A stretch of 64,000 bases of DNA, from the NCBI GenBank assembly GCA_922989275.2, contig OV277874.1:22246154-22310153 (forward strand), given 5' to 3'. The notes under the pieces were generated by a model. That model made no database searches. It was not told where the DNA came from and saw only the letters and a list, made by a program, of their open reading frames with translations. The DNA is from Gari tellinella (Eukaryota; Mollusca; Bivalvia; Cardiida; Psammobiidae). The position numbers and the translations under genes were made by a program. Positions 10,430 to 21,124 of the stretch are shown here, piece by piece; within the stretch, counting starts at the first letter, position 1, and the number at the start of each line of letters is the position of its first letter.

Positions 10430-11021
10430 TCAGAAAGGCTACGAGGGCTCCCTTGATGGTGGCATAGAGCTTCTTCTGACCCATTGGTGACAAGTGAACT
10501 CCATCCCCGGAGAAGGCAGACGCTTGAGCCTCTGGTGACCAAAACCCCTTGCAGTACCAGAAACGAGCTCGTGTTTCATGTAACTCTGGAATGCTGTGGC
10601 GGAGAAGTCTGTTGGTTTCATTTACCCTGTCATTGAACCAAACAGTGTCTACTGAAAACCTAACTCGTTGTGTTCCGTTTATCCTGTGTAAAATCTGGCA
10701 CACGAAGACCTTCTTTACTCCAACCACATACAAGAGAGAGTCCACTAAGTCGCGGATAGCCTGCGCGACGCTCCACGGTGACTTTGTTTGATCTGCCAAA
10801 TCATTAGTGCCGATCACCAGGAATACCACGTGAGGGTTAAAGTCCGAAACCACGGATAAATTGTCCCGTAGTCGCTGTACGGTAGCACCGGGAAATCCAG
10901 AATATTGCACTAACGCTGGTTCACAAAGGCCTAAATTAAACTTCAAGTCCGATGCTTCTGCGATAAAAGGTTTCAGATGTTTAACGAAAGAATGACCGAA
11001 AATCTGCGCTCGTAGCGCCAT
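10416..11021 (-). CDS. SGNH/GDSL-like hydrolase of the DIRS-like element
   Basis: 201 codons from the first in-frame ATG (11021); the frame is open further upstream but without ATG. Blocks of the SGNH fold are visible: IFGHSFV (block I, here GHS instead of the usual GDS), VVFLVIGTNDLAD (block III with Asn) and SGDGVHLSPMGQKKLY (block V, Asp-x-x-His). The Ser, Asn, Asp and His catalytic set is therefore present. SGNH hydrolase ORFs are known as accessory genes in some Ngaro-like and CR1-like retroelements, where their role is unknown. It lies between repeat X and gag on the same strand as the RT, which supports membership of the element rather than a host gene. Confidence 0.82.
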   Translation of the reverse strand: MALRAQIFGHSFVKHLKPFIAEASDLKFNLGLCEPALVQYSGFPGATVQRLRDNLSVVSDFNPHVVFLVIGTNDLADQTKSPWSVAQAIRDLVDSLLYVVGVKKVFVCQILHRINGTQRVRFSVDTVWFNDRVNETNRLLRHSIPELHETRARFWYCKGFWSPEAQASAFSGDGVHLSPMGQKKLYATIKGALVAFLNGSI

Positions 11022-11262
11022 GCTCGTTTCTTTGTTCTTAACCTTTCCCAGTACCCACAACTTGATGACGTCACCGACACGCTCGTCGCCCTCTCCGAGA
11101 ACAAAGAGCTTCACTGCCCCGTAAGAAAACAACTAATTTAACCGATGTTTACGTACTTTTTCACCACTTCTTTTTGTCCGTAGCTCTACACTCACACTAA
11201 AACTTTGTAAGTAATGTTTTTATGTATTAAATCGTGAACGAATAACTTAAAAAACCGTCAAA

Positions 11263-11480
11263 TAATTTTAGCTTTCTCGACCGTGTGTCTCTTCTCGAAC
11301 TTTTCTAACAAAGAGGCAGATGCATTAAATGATTGGACGAGCAGAGACACGTGATCAATAGCAGGTCTCTGATAGGCTACGCTTCCATATGCCACAACAT
11401 GTGATGGGATGCTATTCGCCCCCAAACCCAAACGTCCTCAAACAAACACATAAAAACTTTTATGCTAACATAAAATTTAT
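11263..11480 (-). repeat. Split direct repeat X, 5' terminal copy (A1)
   Basis: Starts the element on the minus strand at 11480. 218 bp matching 6073-6290. Confidence 0.9.
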
Positions 11481-11609
11481 AAATATTCGTATGTTTGGTC
11501 TTTTGGGGATAAATAATAAAAATACTTGAATATGGCCATAAACTTTGATTACATTACTATAAAACATATATGAATGCCTATATGTAGTAGATTCAACTCG
11601 TTTTGGTTT
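11481..11609. other. AT-rich spacer
   Basis: Short AT-rich stretch between the DIRS-like element and the right array; possibly internal sequence of the array-bounded element. Confidence 0.4.
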
Positions 11610-11721
11610 GGGGGCGTTCTGAAAAAAAAATTTGGGGGCGTTTTGACTAGCATATGGGGGCGTTTTGACCAAAATGGGGGCGTTTTGACTTGGGGGTGTT
11701 TTGACTTGGGGGCGTTTTGAC
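11610..11721 (-). repeat. Right array of six GGGGGCGTTTTGAC units (mirror image of 1922-2031)
   Basis: Unit ends at 11721, 11705, 11689, 11669, 11647 and a degenerate one near 11622. Spacing from outside inward is 16, 16, 20, 22, about 25, which copies the left array (16, 16, 20, 21, 22). Confidence 0.85.
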
Positions 11722-11760
11722 TATAAATCAAGAAAAAGGCAAAGGCACTCAACAGGAGGT

Positions 11761-12678
11761 ATGTCAAATGCATCTGAAACAAACAACAGCTCTTCAAATA
11801 TGACCAATGACCAATTTAAAGCATTGTCCACAGATGATAAACTCGTCACTATGTTTGGTTTGTTGACAAGTGTTCACAGTTTGAACGATAGGCTAGACTT
11901 TTGTGAGTCAAATATTGGCACATTATTGAATGAAACGTCCAACACCAACGCCCGTATTCGAACCCTTGAATATCATAGTATTGATAATGAAGCAAGAAGT
12001 CGACGACTTAATTTAATTTTTCGTGGCATTACGGAGTTACAGAAGGACGAGAACTGCTTTGAATTGATAAACAACTTTCTCAAGCATGACCTTGACATTG
12101 AATCAGCTGATTCAATACAATTACAAAGAGCGCACCGATTAGGTAGACGGGTCCGGGACAAAACAAGACCAATTATAGTCTGTTTCCAAAAAGAGTCGGA
12201 CTTGAAAAACATCCTCGCAAACGCGTATAAGTTGAAAACCAAACCCCAGTATGGTGTGAACAGGGACTATCCAAATGAAATAACCCAAGCTAGATCCAGA
12301 TTATGGCCCCTGTACAAGTCGGAAAGGGCAAAAAACCCACCGCGATCTGTTTTTATTGGCTACCCAGCCAAACTTATTGTGAAGGGAACAGTCGTCCAGG
12401 ATGAATTCCCTGACTGGGAATCCGCCAGGAAAAGGTCCAGGGTTCAGACGACGCCGAGTGTCCCAGCACCACAGCCAGTGGAAACGAGGAATCCGTTTGA
12501 TATTTTGTCGGCTCTTGACGAGACACGGGACGAGTCAGCAGCGAGTTCAATCTCTGACACCGACGACGACGAGGGCGCACAATCCGCACATGGTGACATA
12601 TACAGTCAGGCTATGTTGCAGCTCGAGTCCCAGGCTCGGGAAAAGTCTCAGGATGTGAGGAATGACAACTATAAATAG
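11761..12678 (+). CDS. LINE ORF1 protein (L1-ORF1p-like RNA-binding protein)
   Basis: 305 codons from ATG 11761; the frame is open upstream (YKSRKRQRHSTGG, a basic motif) into the GC-rich array, so the true N-terminus has been lost. A predicted coiled segment (LLTSVHSLNDRLDFCESNIG) precedes the RRM-like core: SRRLNLIFRGI, LQRAHRLGR, RPIIVCFQKESDLKNIL, then the C-terminal domain FIGYPAKLIVKG. This order (coiled coil, RRM, CTD) is that of L1 ORF1p/transposase-22 family proteins that trimerise and bind element RNA. It ends with an acidic tail (DTDDDEG) at TAG 12676-12678, in the same frame as the following ORF2. Confidence 0.85.
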   Translation: MSNASETNNSSSNMTNDQFKALSTDDKLVTMFGLLTSVHSLNDRLDFCESNIGTLLNETSNTNARIRTLEYHSIDNEARSRRLNLIFRGITELQKDENCFELINNFLKHDLDIESADSIQLQRAHRLGRRVRDKTRPIIVCFQKESDLKNILANAYKLKTKPQYGVNRDYPNEITQARSRLWPLYKSERAKNPPRSVFIGYPAKLIVKGTVVQDEFPDWESARKRSRVQTTPSVPAPQPVETRNPFDILSALDETRDESAASSISDTDDDEGAQSAHGDIYSQAMLQLESQAREKSQDVRNDNYK

Positions 12679-15600
12679 GTATCAGGGAAAAAAGCCCCGT
12701 ACAGTGACACTCCAGTACAACTGAACACTTCTACCAATGACAAAACCTTACAAATAGGCTCACTGAACGTTTGTGGCCTTAAAAGGCGTTGCCAATACCC
12801 TGATTTTGAATCCATAGTCAAACAATTTGATATATTTCTAGTAAGTGAAACTAAGCTTGACACATATGATGTTATATCACTAGAAGGTTATGAATTTGTT
12901 AATATACCAAGAAAAGCAAAATATTTGAGAAAATCCGGTGGTTTAGGTGCTTTTATAAAACTTGAATTGTTTCAGCATGTAGAAATTTTAGAGTCAGAAA
13001 CTGATCTTATATTCTGGGTCAGGATACCAGGTCATTGTATACAAAGTGACAATGATGTGTTGCTAGGTAATGTTTATATACCCCCCATCTCGTCAAGATT
13101 TTACAAAATTGATGATCATGATTTATTGAATAATGAAATTACCGATATGTGTTCAAAATTTGAAACGATATACTTATTAGGAGATTTTAACGCTCAAACT
13201 GGTGGGCTTGTTGATTATACTGATAGTGATGAATTTCTGGCAAATATGTTTGATTTTGATCAGGAAACAATCTCATTTATAGATCAGAAAGCTAAAATGC
13301 TGCAAAACGGCATTCAGCTGACCAGAAAATCTCAAGATAAGAAAACTAACAACCATGGCTATAAATTAACTGAATTATGTAAGAACAATAACATATTTAT
13401 TGTAAATGGTAGAGTTGGTAAGGATAAAAATGTGGGTCAAATGACGTTTAAAAATTTGTCTTTTATAGATTACATGTTGTCTTCTATTGAGGGATACTCT
13501 CTTCTGACACACTTTGAAATACTGCCAATGGATAGCATCTATAGTGATGGCCATGCATTACTAAGTTGTAAAATAAATATTACAACAAGTGATTTATTAA
13601 TTGATCAGAGAGTTAACAAAAATTGACCGAAATGGGATTATACACATAAAAATGAATTTCTTACAAACATAAATGACAGTCAATTACAAGATTTAGAACA
13701 AAACATTATTGATGCACGAAGGCAACAAAGTCATAGCCAGATTGACCAGATTACTGACACACTAGCAAATGTACTGATTGAAAGTGCAAATAAAACATTT
13801 ATTACTCCAGGACAAATAAGATTTCATTCAAACTGTAAAAAACACAAGCCATGGTATGGTCCCAAATGTAAACAATTAAGAAAAAGCTATAATAAGGCTA
13901 AACGAAGATACTTCAAATACCCATCCGAAGAAAACAGGATTTATATGAAAAATTGCTCCAAAAATTATAAAAAGACAATGAATAAATTTATTTCAAAATA
14001 TAATAAAAATAATGAAATCAAACTAAGAAAACTACAAAGTAAACAACCAAAAGACTATTGGAGGTACTTAAATAAAATGAAACTAAAAAAAGGGCCAAAC
14101 AAAACACCAGACTTAGACTCTCTATTTCAACATTTCAAAGAAGCTAGTAATGATTACTCCCATGATCAAAATGATGAAGAAATACTTGAAAATCTGGACC
14201 TAAATGATCAAACAAATTGCCTTAATTCCCCAATTACCCAATCTGAAATAGATAGATGTATAAAAATGCTGAAAAATAATAAATCAGCAGGTAATGACCT
14301 GATAATAAACGAATATATTAAATTTTCAAAATCCAAAATGTTACCTATATACACAGAACTATTTAATTTCATTTTTGATACCGGGCATATACCCAACACA
14401 TGGTCAGAAGGCGTTATATTTCCAATTTATAAAAATAAAGGCGACCCTACTGAAGCTAACAATTATCGCCCAATAACGTTATTGAGCTGTGTAAGTAAGT
14501 TATTCACATCTGTACTAAATAAAAGAATAACATGTTTCTTAGAAGAAAACAACATACTCCTAGAAAATCAGGCTGGTTTTAGGAAATCTTATTCTACTTG
14601 TGATCATATTTTCACACTTAATTCTATAATTGAAATAATAAGGCACTTAAAGAAAAAACTCTATTGTATATTCATTGACTTTTCAAAGGCCTTTGATTCT
14701 GTCTGGAGAATTGGACTTTGGAAAAAATTATTAAATAATAACATCAATGGTTAATTCTTTAGAATTATAAAAAATATGTATTCAAACATTCAGTCCTGTG
14801 TTAGCCTAAACGGTGTTAAATCAGAGCTCTTCTCAAGTAACTGCGGTGTAAGACAAGGCGAAAATTTATCACCGATCTTATTTTCCCTCTTCTTGAATGA
14901 CTTAGAAAAAGTTTTAAAAGAAAAAGGCAACACCGGTCTCCAACTTCCAAGTATAGATAATACTACAAGTGACTTAATTAACATAATATCACTACTATAC
15001 GCAGATGATACTATATTAATTTCAGATGATCCCGTTAAATTACAAAAGTGCTTAGATGACTTCACATCCTATTGCAACACATGGAAATTAAATGTCAATG
15101 TAGAAAAAACCAAAGCTATTGTGTTTGGTTCAAGAACAACCAGAAATTTAAATTTTAAAATAGAAAACAGGGAAGTTGAAATTATTACAGCTTATAAATA
15201 TCTGGGAACTTACTTTAACAAATCCGGAAGCTTTCTTTCAACACGCAAACATCTTGTGAATCAAGCTAAAAAAGCATTACATCTATTATACCGAAGAATC
15301 TATAACTTACACTTACCTGTTGACCTTATTTTTAAATTAATAGATCACACTATTTTGCCTATCCTTACATACTCATCTGAAATTTGGGGTTATGAAGACT
15401 TAAAACTCATCGAAAATGTTCACTGTGACCTAATCAGAAAAATTTTCCATCTAAGGAAAAGCACACCTTTATACATGTTATAGGCTGAATCAGGTAGATA
15501 TCCATTACACATCATAATTAAAACAAAGATGATCTCTTTTTGGAACAGGCTCATAGGTGAAAACAGTAATAAATTATCTTATCAAGTCTATAAATATATG

Positions 15601-16188
15601 TGCAATATGCCTAACTTCAATTCTAAATGGATTAATAAAGTAAAATCAATATTAAATGAAACTGGTTTGTCCGAGTTTTGGTTAAATCAACATATGATCC
15701 AAGGCCAGCATGCAAATAAATACTTAAAAACAATATGTAAACAAAGACTTATTGATCAAAACATGCAAAACTGGCATGCAACATTACAAAACTCAAGTAA
15801 AGGAAGAAATTATTCAATTTTCAAATCACAAATTAAACTTGAAGATTTTATACTAAATTTAAACAAGCCAAATTATATCAGTTTAATTAAATTTAGAACA
15901 GGGAATCACTATTTACCCGTTGAGACAGGTAGATGGAATAATATAGATCATTATGACAGAAAATGTACATTAGGTAACTCAGATGAGATTGGTGATGAAA
16001 TGCACTATCTTCTAATATGCCCTCATTTCTATGAGGACAGGAAAAAATATGTAAAGGAATACTTCTATCTAAGACCAAACACATTGGAATTTCAGCAGCT
16101 TATGAATGTCTCCTCAAAGGATGAGCTCATTAGATTGAGCATATTTGTTAAAATTTTACTTAGCAGTATAAAGAATGAAAGGGGCTAG
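12679..16188 (+). pseudogene. LINE ORF2: APE endonuclease plus reverse transcriptase, three in-frame stops
   Basis: One continuous frame directly follows the ORF1 TAG. Endonuclease: IGSLNVCGL, FLVSETKLD, YLLGDFNAQTGG, SFIDYMLSS and YSDGHALLS, a full APE residue set. RT: NNKSAGNDLI, FIDFSKAFDSV (about 14671-14703), GVRQGENLSPILFSLF, LLYADDTILIS (about 14989-15021), and a C-terminal knuckle region with CTLGNSDEIGDEMHYLLICP (the first CxxC is damaged). TGA at 13624, TAA at 14752 and TAG at 15481 break it, yet the sequence before and after each stop stays homologous in the same frame, so these are point nonsense changes in an otherwise full-length ORF2. No in-frame ATG precedes the endonuclease. 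The element cannot make active ORF2. Confidence 0.88.
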
Positions 16189-16480
16189 ATTTCCATATTT
16201 ACATCATAGACCCTGTTAGAATTCATTCACTTAAAAACACAGACATTGGCAGACTCCTATCTACACCACGTGACCAAACTTGAATAAGAGTGCAGGCAAC
16301 ATGCTTAAAAAGTTCTTAAGCCGAGCCTGAGCTCGTCCTAAGGAGCTTTGTAAGCATGAGCCCAGTCTCCCAAACTTTAACTTAGTATTATTTTTTGTAT
16401 GTACCCATATACACTTAAGCTTACACACATGTGTACATATTGTGCAGAGACAAAAAGTATTTATTACTAACAAGGGTCCA
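16189..16480 (+). mobile_element. Probable 3'UTR of the LINE at 11761
   Basis: Non-coding, AT-rich; no clear short-tandem tail found, so the exact 3' end is uncertain (before the tandem array at 16491). Confidence 0.45.
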
Positions 16481-16490
16481 AGCTGTAAAT

Positions 16491-17484
16491 AGTGTAGATC
16501 CGCATATCAAGAATATGCATACATACTCAGGGCTACAGATAAGCGGGAGCACATTGCAAAATTCCATTATTTACATGACTTATAATACGCACCAAACCCG
16601 GTGAGTTACTACTCATTAGAATTGACCCACTTAGGTATGATTCAGGTGAGTGGTCACACAGGAGGGTTTGATACAGATAAGATTTTAACATTGGTTTGCT
16701 CCCCTTATCTGAGGCTCTGTGTAGATATTTACCTTATTTTACTTTAATTACTTTGTTTGATAAACTTGTCTATATTCTCACAGATGTATGTATATGACGC
16801 TTAGCAAACGTATAGCAATGTTCAAGTGCATAAAATCTTAATTATCTCAGTGTAGACCCACATATCAAGAATATGCACACATACTCTGGGCCGGGATGCA
16901 CCAAACCCGGTGAGTTACTACTCATTAGAACTGACTCAAAGAGCCGATTCTGGTGAGTGGTCACACAGGAGGGTTTGATACAGATAAGAAAATTTAACAC
17001 TGGTTTGCTCCCCTTATCTGGGTTCTGTTTACCTTATTTTACTTTACTATATATGTTTAATATACTGTACTTGTCTATATTCTCATACATGTATGTATAT
17101 GATGCTTTGTCAATGAATAGTAATGTTCAAATGCATAAAATCTTAATTATCTCAGTGTAGATCCGCATATCAAGATTATGTACACATACTCAGTAGATAA
17201 GCGGAAGTACATTGCAAAACTCTACTATTTACATGACTATACGCACCAAACCCGGTAAGTAACTACTCATCAGAATTGACTCAAAGAGCCGATTCTGGTG
17301 AGTGGTCTCATAGGAGGGTTTGATACAGATATGATTATTTTAACATTGGTTTGCCCCCCTTATCTGGTGCTCTGTTTAGATACTTATCATCATACCTAAT
17401 TGTCCATATTCTCATACATGTATGTATATGACGCTTTGCAAATTAATAGCAATGTTCAAGTGCATACACTCTCTATTATTTCAG
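16491..17484. repeat. Tandem array, three units of about 305-358 bp
   Basis: Units start at 16491, 16849 and 17154, each with AGTGTAGAYCCRCATATCAA. Each includes CACCAAACCCGGTRAGT, TGAGTGGTCWCAYAGGAGG and GCTCCCCTTATCTG (or GCCCCCCTTATCTG). Unit 1 contains a complete shell-B-like MITE (16528-16719, CAGGGCTACAGATAAG to CTTATCTGAGGCTCTG); unit 2 has lost its left end. Confidence 0.85.
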
Positions 17485-17658
17485 CTGCGAAGCGACAGAT
17501 TCATTTAGATGCACTAGATCTATAACTGAATTGTTAACCAAATAATTAAGCCATATATGAGACAGTAGTCAACTCATTAATTTAAATTGACCTAAGATCC
17601 AACAAGGACGTTTCATTAACATGTTAAAGAAATGTCCCTGGATTTAAATAGGACTATG

Positions 17659-18696
17659 CACAGGTACTTGACACATACTTTATTATCTATGAACCCCCTC
17701 CCCCCTTAAAAAAAAAAAAATTTTTTTTTTTTTACTATACTTCTATTATAGATACAAGGTAAACAGCGCAATTCGACACCTAGTCTTTACTATCGACTTA
17801 AACTGATGCTAAAATAGACTCGATCGCCGATATTCTCTTGTGGTACCCTCGGGAAATGATTAATTTATCAATATCTACTTTTTATTTCATCAAATTCCGT
17901 CAAATAACGCCACAGTACGTGAATTATAACGAAAATAAGCTTCAAAAAGTTTTATGTCGTTCTCTTGGTACAGAATTTATTGCCCAAAATAAGGGGTAAT
18001 CTAGTCGGTTTGCACATTTAACAGCCTTTACGGCTGGAACTTTCACCTAATTTCATTAGAGCAAATGCGTTTGTGTCGGAACATGACCCTCTTCACTATC
18101 AGCTATATGAAATATACATGTAATTTGGCACGAAATTGACAAGTGAAAGACTCATTTCATTTTCAATGCCATTTTGAATACCGGAATGAATCGAATGAAC
18201 GGAGCGATCTCATTGGTCAAAATTAAACAGGTAAAGTTTCTTTTAATTTTGCATTCTATGTAAATTATATAAAACTGATAATATTTCATTTAAAGATGAT
18301 TTATAATATTTGGTGAAAGTTCCAGTGGCATAGGCCGTTTATTGTGGACAAATAACAGATCACCCCTACATGTACATTCGTTGCTATGTACCAAGAAAAC
18401 GACAAAAAACTTTTTGATGCTTATTTTCGTTATAATTCACGTACTGTGGCGTTATTTGACGGAATTTGATGAAATAAAAAGTAGATATTGATAAATTAAT
18501 CTTTTCCCGAGGGTACCACAAGAGAATATCGGCGATCGAGTCTATTTTAGCATCAGTTTAAGTCGATAGTAAAGACTAGGTGTCGAATTGCGCTGTTTAC
18601 CTTGTATCTATAATAGAAGTATAGTAAAAAAAAAATTTTTTTTTTTTAAGGGGGGAGGGGGTTCATAGATAATAAAGTATGTGTCAAGTACCTGTG
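17659..18696. mobile_element. Non-autonomous DNA transposon with about 390-bp inverted arms and 8-bp target duplication
   Basis: Ends are CACAGGTACTTGACACATAC and its complement. The arms pair from 17659 to about 18050 with 18313-18696, each with an A/T homopolymer block near the tip. Perfect direct repeat GGACTATG at 17651-17658 and 18697-18704. An 8-bp duplication suggests hAT (or P/Merlin-like) mobilisation; no transposase is encoded. Confidence 0.85.
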
Positions 18697-18704
18697 GGAC
18701 TATG

Positions 18705-19639
18705 TGCATGGGGTGAGTCTGGCGTGTCATGGCTGCATGGCCGAAATCTAGGTTAAAAGTGAAAACTTCACTTTAAGCATTTAAGATTATTCACTGTACT
18801 CACGGATTGTCAGCCATTGCCACTGAGGAGGATATTTCTGTGATAATCCATTTGTCAATAGGTTTAACTCCAAAAACACTTTATAATCCACTAATGTTAT
18901 GCACTTGTTCAGCTGCTCAACTATTATGTTTTCTTTAGGTCACGTGTAGGAAAAACCATGTCCGTCCGTGTGTAATTTAGCCCAACCAATCAAATTCAAG
19001 GTCAATTCCTGTCAATGCTTTAGTGCTGCATTCCATTCGTTTGTAACTTATAGTCTGTTTCAATGCAATTTAATCCGTAAATTATGTCAGCTGTCTGGAC
19101 TAAGATCGGGTTACATGAAAGAGGCTCGATCTTAGAGCCATGCAGTTTTATGATCCAAACGTCTCATGTATTGGAAAAATAATATTTGACTTGTTTTGAG
19201 TTTCTAAAATTAATCTTCATATACGATATAGATCTATCTAGATTTCTAAAAACATTAACAAAAACAGTCTGGAACCGGCTCGACCCTGGTTCCAAGTAAG
19301 TATAGAAATAGGAATTACAGTCTCTCAACAGTATATCTCTACTCTATAACATAGGCCTATCTCAACGATGATTTTTTAAAGGCAAAGCCATATTTATATT
19401 TAGATTTAACTATAAAATTTTAAAAAGGCGACAATGTCGCTGTATGATAGCATAATACTATACATTAATACGCATTACGCTGAACAGATATCGGTAGTCG
19501 GGAGGTGGGAGCCTCCTTTGGTTCGCACCTTACGAATACCGATGTCTGGAAGAGTCTATTACAGGGCACAGCCCCCTTCCCCCCCCCCCCCCTTCACCTT
19601 ATTAGATATTAGTTAAAATTAGTTAAATATAAAAACCAC
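18705..19639. other. No gene seen
   Basis: Mixed sequence without long frames or recognised repeats. A short inverted motif GGAACCGGCTCGACCCTGG lies near 19271 and a C-run at about 19579-19592. Confidence 0.4.
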
Positions 19640-19738
19640 GTGACAGTAATTACTCATATTCTTTTGTTGTACCTCATATATTCTATGTTATGTAGAATTC
19701 GAGAAAATAAAGTTCTGTTCTGTTCTGTTCTGTTCTGT
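19640..19738 (+). mobile_element. 3' end of a LINE with (GTTCT)n tail
   Basis: AGAAAATAAAGTTCTGTTCTG leads into about five GTTCT units (19712-19738), a LINE-type short tandem tail. The rest of that element is not recognisable here. Confidence 0.6.
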
Positions 19739-19760
19739 CAATGACAAAGTTTTCTTAACA

Positions 19761-20225
19761 ATGTTTAAGCAAAGAATACAAGACGGTTTTATTCAAAAAT
19801 GGTTTGGTGATATTGGTAATAATAAAAAGCTGACTTTATACAAGGAATTGACAATTTCATTCGGCTTTGAAGACTATTTAGATTTTATTACCGCAAGAGA
19901 GAACCGTATATTGTTGTCTAAAATTCGAATTTCAGCTCATACGCTAAAAATTGAAACTGGCAGATATTCTAGAAACAGATTGGAAATACATGAACGTATT
20001 TGTATTTTTTGTGATAAAAATGAAATTGAAGATGAATTTCATTTTGTACTAGTGTGTCAGGCCTATAATCAAATACGAAGAACATATATTAAACCATATT
20101 TTATAAATAGACCTAGTATGTTTAAATTCCTACAGTTATTGAACTCTTCAAATGGTATTATATCTAGACTTTCTAAATATTTAACAGAAGCATTTAAAAT
20201 TAGAAAAAGTGTTATTATTTCATAG
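19761..20225 (+). pseudogene. C-terminal fragment of LINE ORF2 (zinc knuckle)
   Basis: 154 codons open from ATG 19761: ISAHTLKIETGRYSRN, then CIFCDKNEIEDEFHFVLVCQ, matching the C-terminal C-x2-C...H...C knuckle of the LINE at 2419. All RT motifs are missing, so it is a 5'-truncated remnant. Confidence 0.85.
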
Positions 20226-20328
20226 TATTTTAAACTCATCCTCAAAATGAGTCATATTTCTACAATTCAATAGTAAAAAAAATAAATCTAAATGTATTTG
20301 ATTGATAGGAAATAAGAAATACAGTGTA

Positions 20329-20572
20329 TTAACCCATTACCCCATAGCCTTGTCTCTAGTATTGAAGATAGGCAAAAACTTAGAGTGGGATGAAAGTAAA
20401 GCAGAAAGCACCGTAAGGCACATTCTGCTTTGCTTTCAACCTGCTTTAGGCTACCACCTACTAGGATATAGGAAACTTTAATTGTAAAGGTACATAATAA
20501 GCGGAATTATTTCCTACAGCAGAGGCATAAAGTGAAGGCGTAGCAAGGCGTATTTATGGGGAAATGGGTTAA
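20329..20572. mobile_element. Shell-D MITE, TTAA-flanked, core beta (decayed)
   Basis: TTAACCCATTACCCCATAGC to GGGGAAATGGGTTAA. Hairpin arms GATGAAAGTAAAGCAGAA and TTCTGCTTTGCTTTCAACC. TTAA plus CCC/GGG ends are compatible with piggyBac- or Kolobok-type mobilisation. Confidence 0.7.
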
Positions 20573-20864
20573 GTATTTGAATGTATCTATCACATGTACC
20601 TATTATTATGATGTATTGTTAATTTATATTTGTATTGATGAGAAACTATGTATAGTTTAAATCAATAAATATCTATCTATCTATCATAACTATTCCTATT
20701 TTCAATACCGAACAACGTTCGCGAATATCATTGTCTCAACTATGTATGAGATCAATTTGATGAAGGCACTATAATGTCACTATTTATAAAGGCGTTATTA
20801 CGTCACTGGAATTCCAAAATGGCCTATTGCTTGAAAAAAACAGCTTAGAATGTTCGGTTATGTA

Positions 20865-21110
20865 CAGTGGAGAATCTGTTATTCTTTCCCGTTTAAACGC
20901 AAACGTACGCAAACGCAAAGCACTAAAACGTAGAAAATAACAACTTTTGAACAATTCTGATAATTCTTGTTTATCTTGGTGGCAAACAGTTTGGAGCCTG
21001 ATCAGACGCCGGGTTACCCGGCGTCTGATCAGGCTCCAAACTGTTTGCACGGCAAATAATAGTTTTAGCGTAAACGCGTTTATTGGGAAAGAATAACAGA
21101 TTCTCCACTG
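20865..21110 (+). mobile_element. Shell-A MITE, well formed
   Basis: 246 bp with TA on both sides. Ends CAGTGGAGAATCTGTTATTC and complement. Left arm CCCGTTTAAACGCAAACG, right arm GTAAACGCGTTTATTGGG; between them core alpha with GATCAGACGCCGGGTTACCC. CAGTG ends plus TA duplication fit Tc1/mariner-type mobilisation. ORFs of 60-110 codons across this family are only translations of the MITE. Confidence 0.9.
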
Positions 21111-21124
21111 TAAAGAATCTGTCA

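Larger units (their letters stand above)
5750..11480 (-). mobile_element. DIRS/Ngaro-like retrotransposon with split direct repeats, recombinase gene missing
   Basis: Read on the minus strand the order is: repeat X (11480-11263), SGNH hydrolase, gag, RT/RNase H, repeat Y (6472-6293), repeat X (6290-6073), 138 bp, repeat Y (5934-5750). This A1-ORFs-B1A2-B2 layout is the split-direct-repeat structure known from Ngaro/PAT tyrosine-recombinase retroelements, which integrate without target duplication. The two X copies differ at about 2 of 218 positions, so insertion is recent. No tyrosine recombinase frame is visible and RNase H is cut off where Y begins, so the element looks internally deleted at its 3' side. 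Confidence 0.8.
19739..20690 (+). mobile_element. 5'-truncated LINE 3' end with (ATCT)n tail
   Basis: Begins directly at the preceding GTTCT tail and ends with ATCT repeats (20671-20686) after AATCAATAAAT. Confidence 0.8.
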
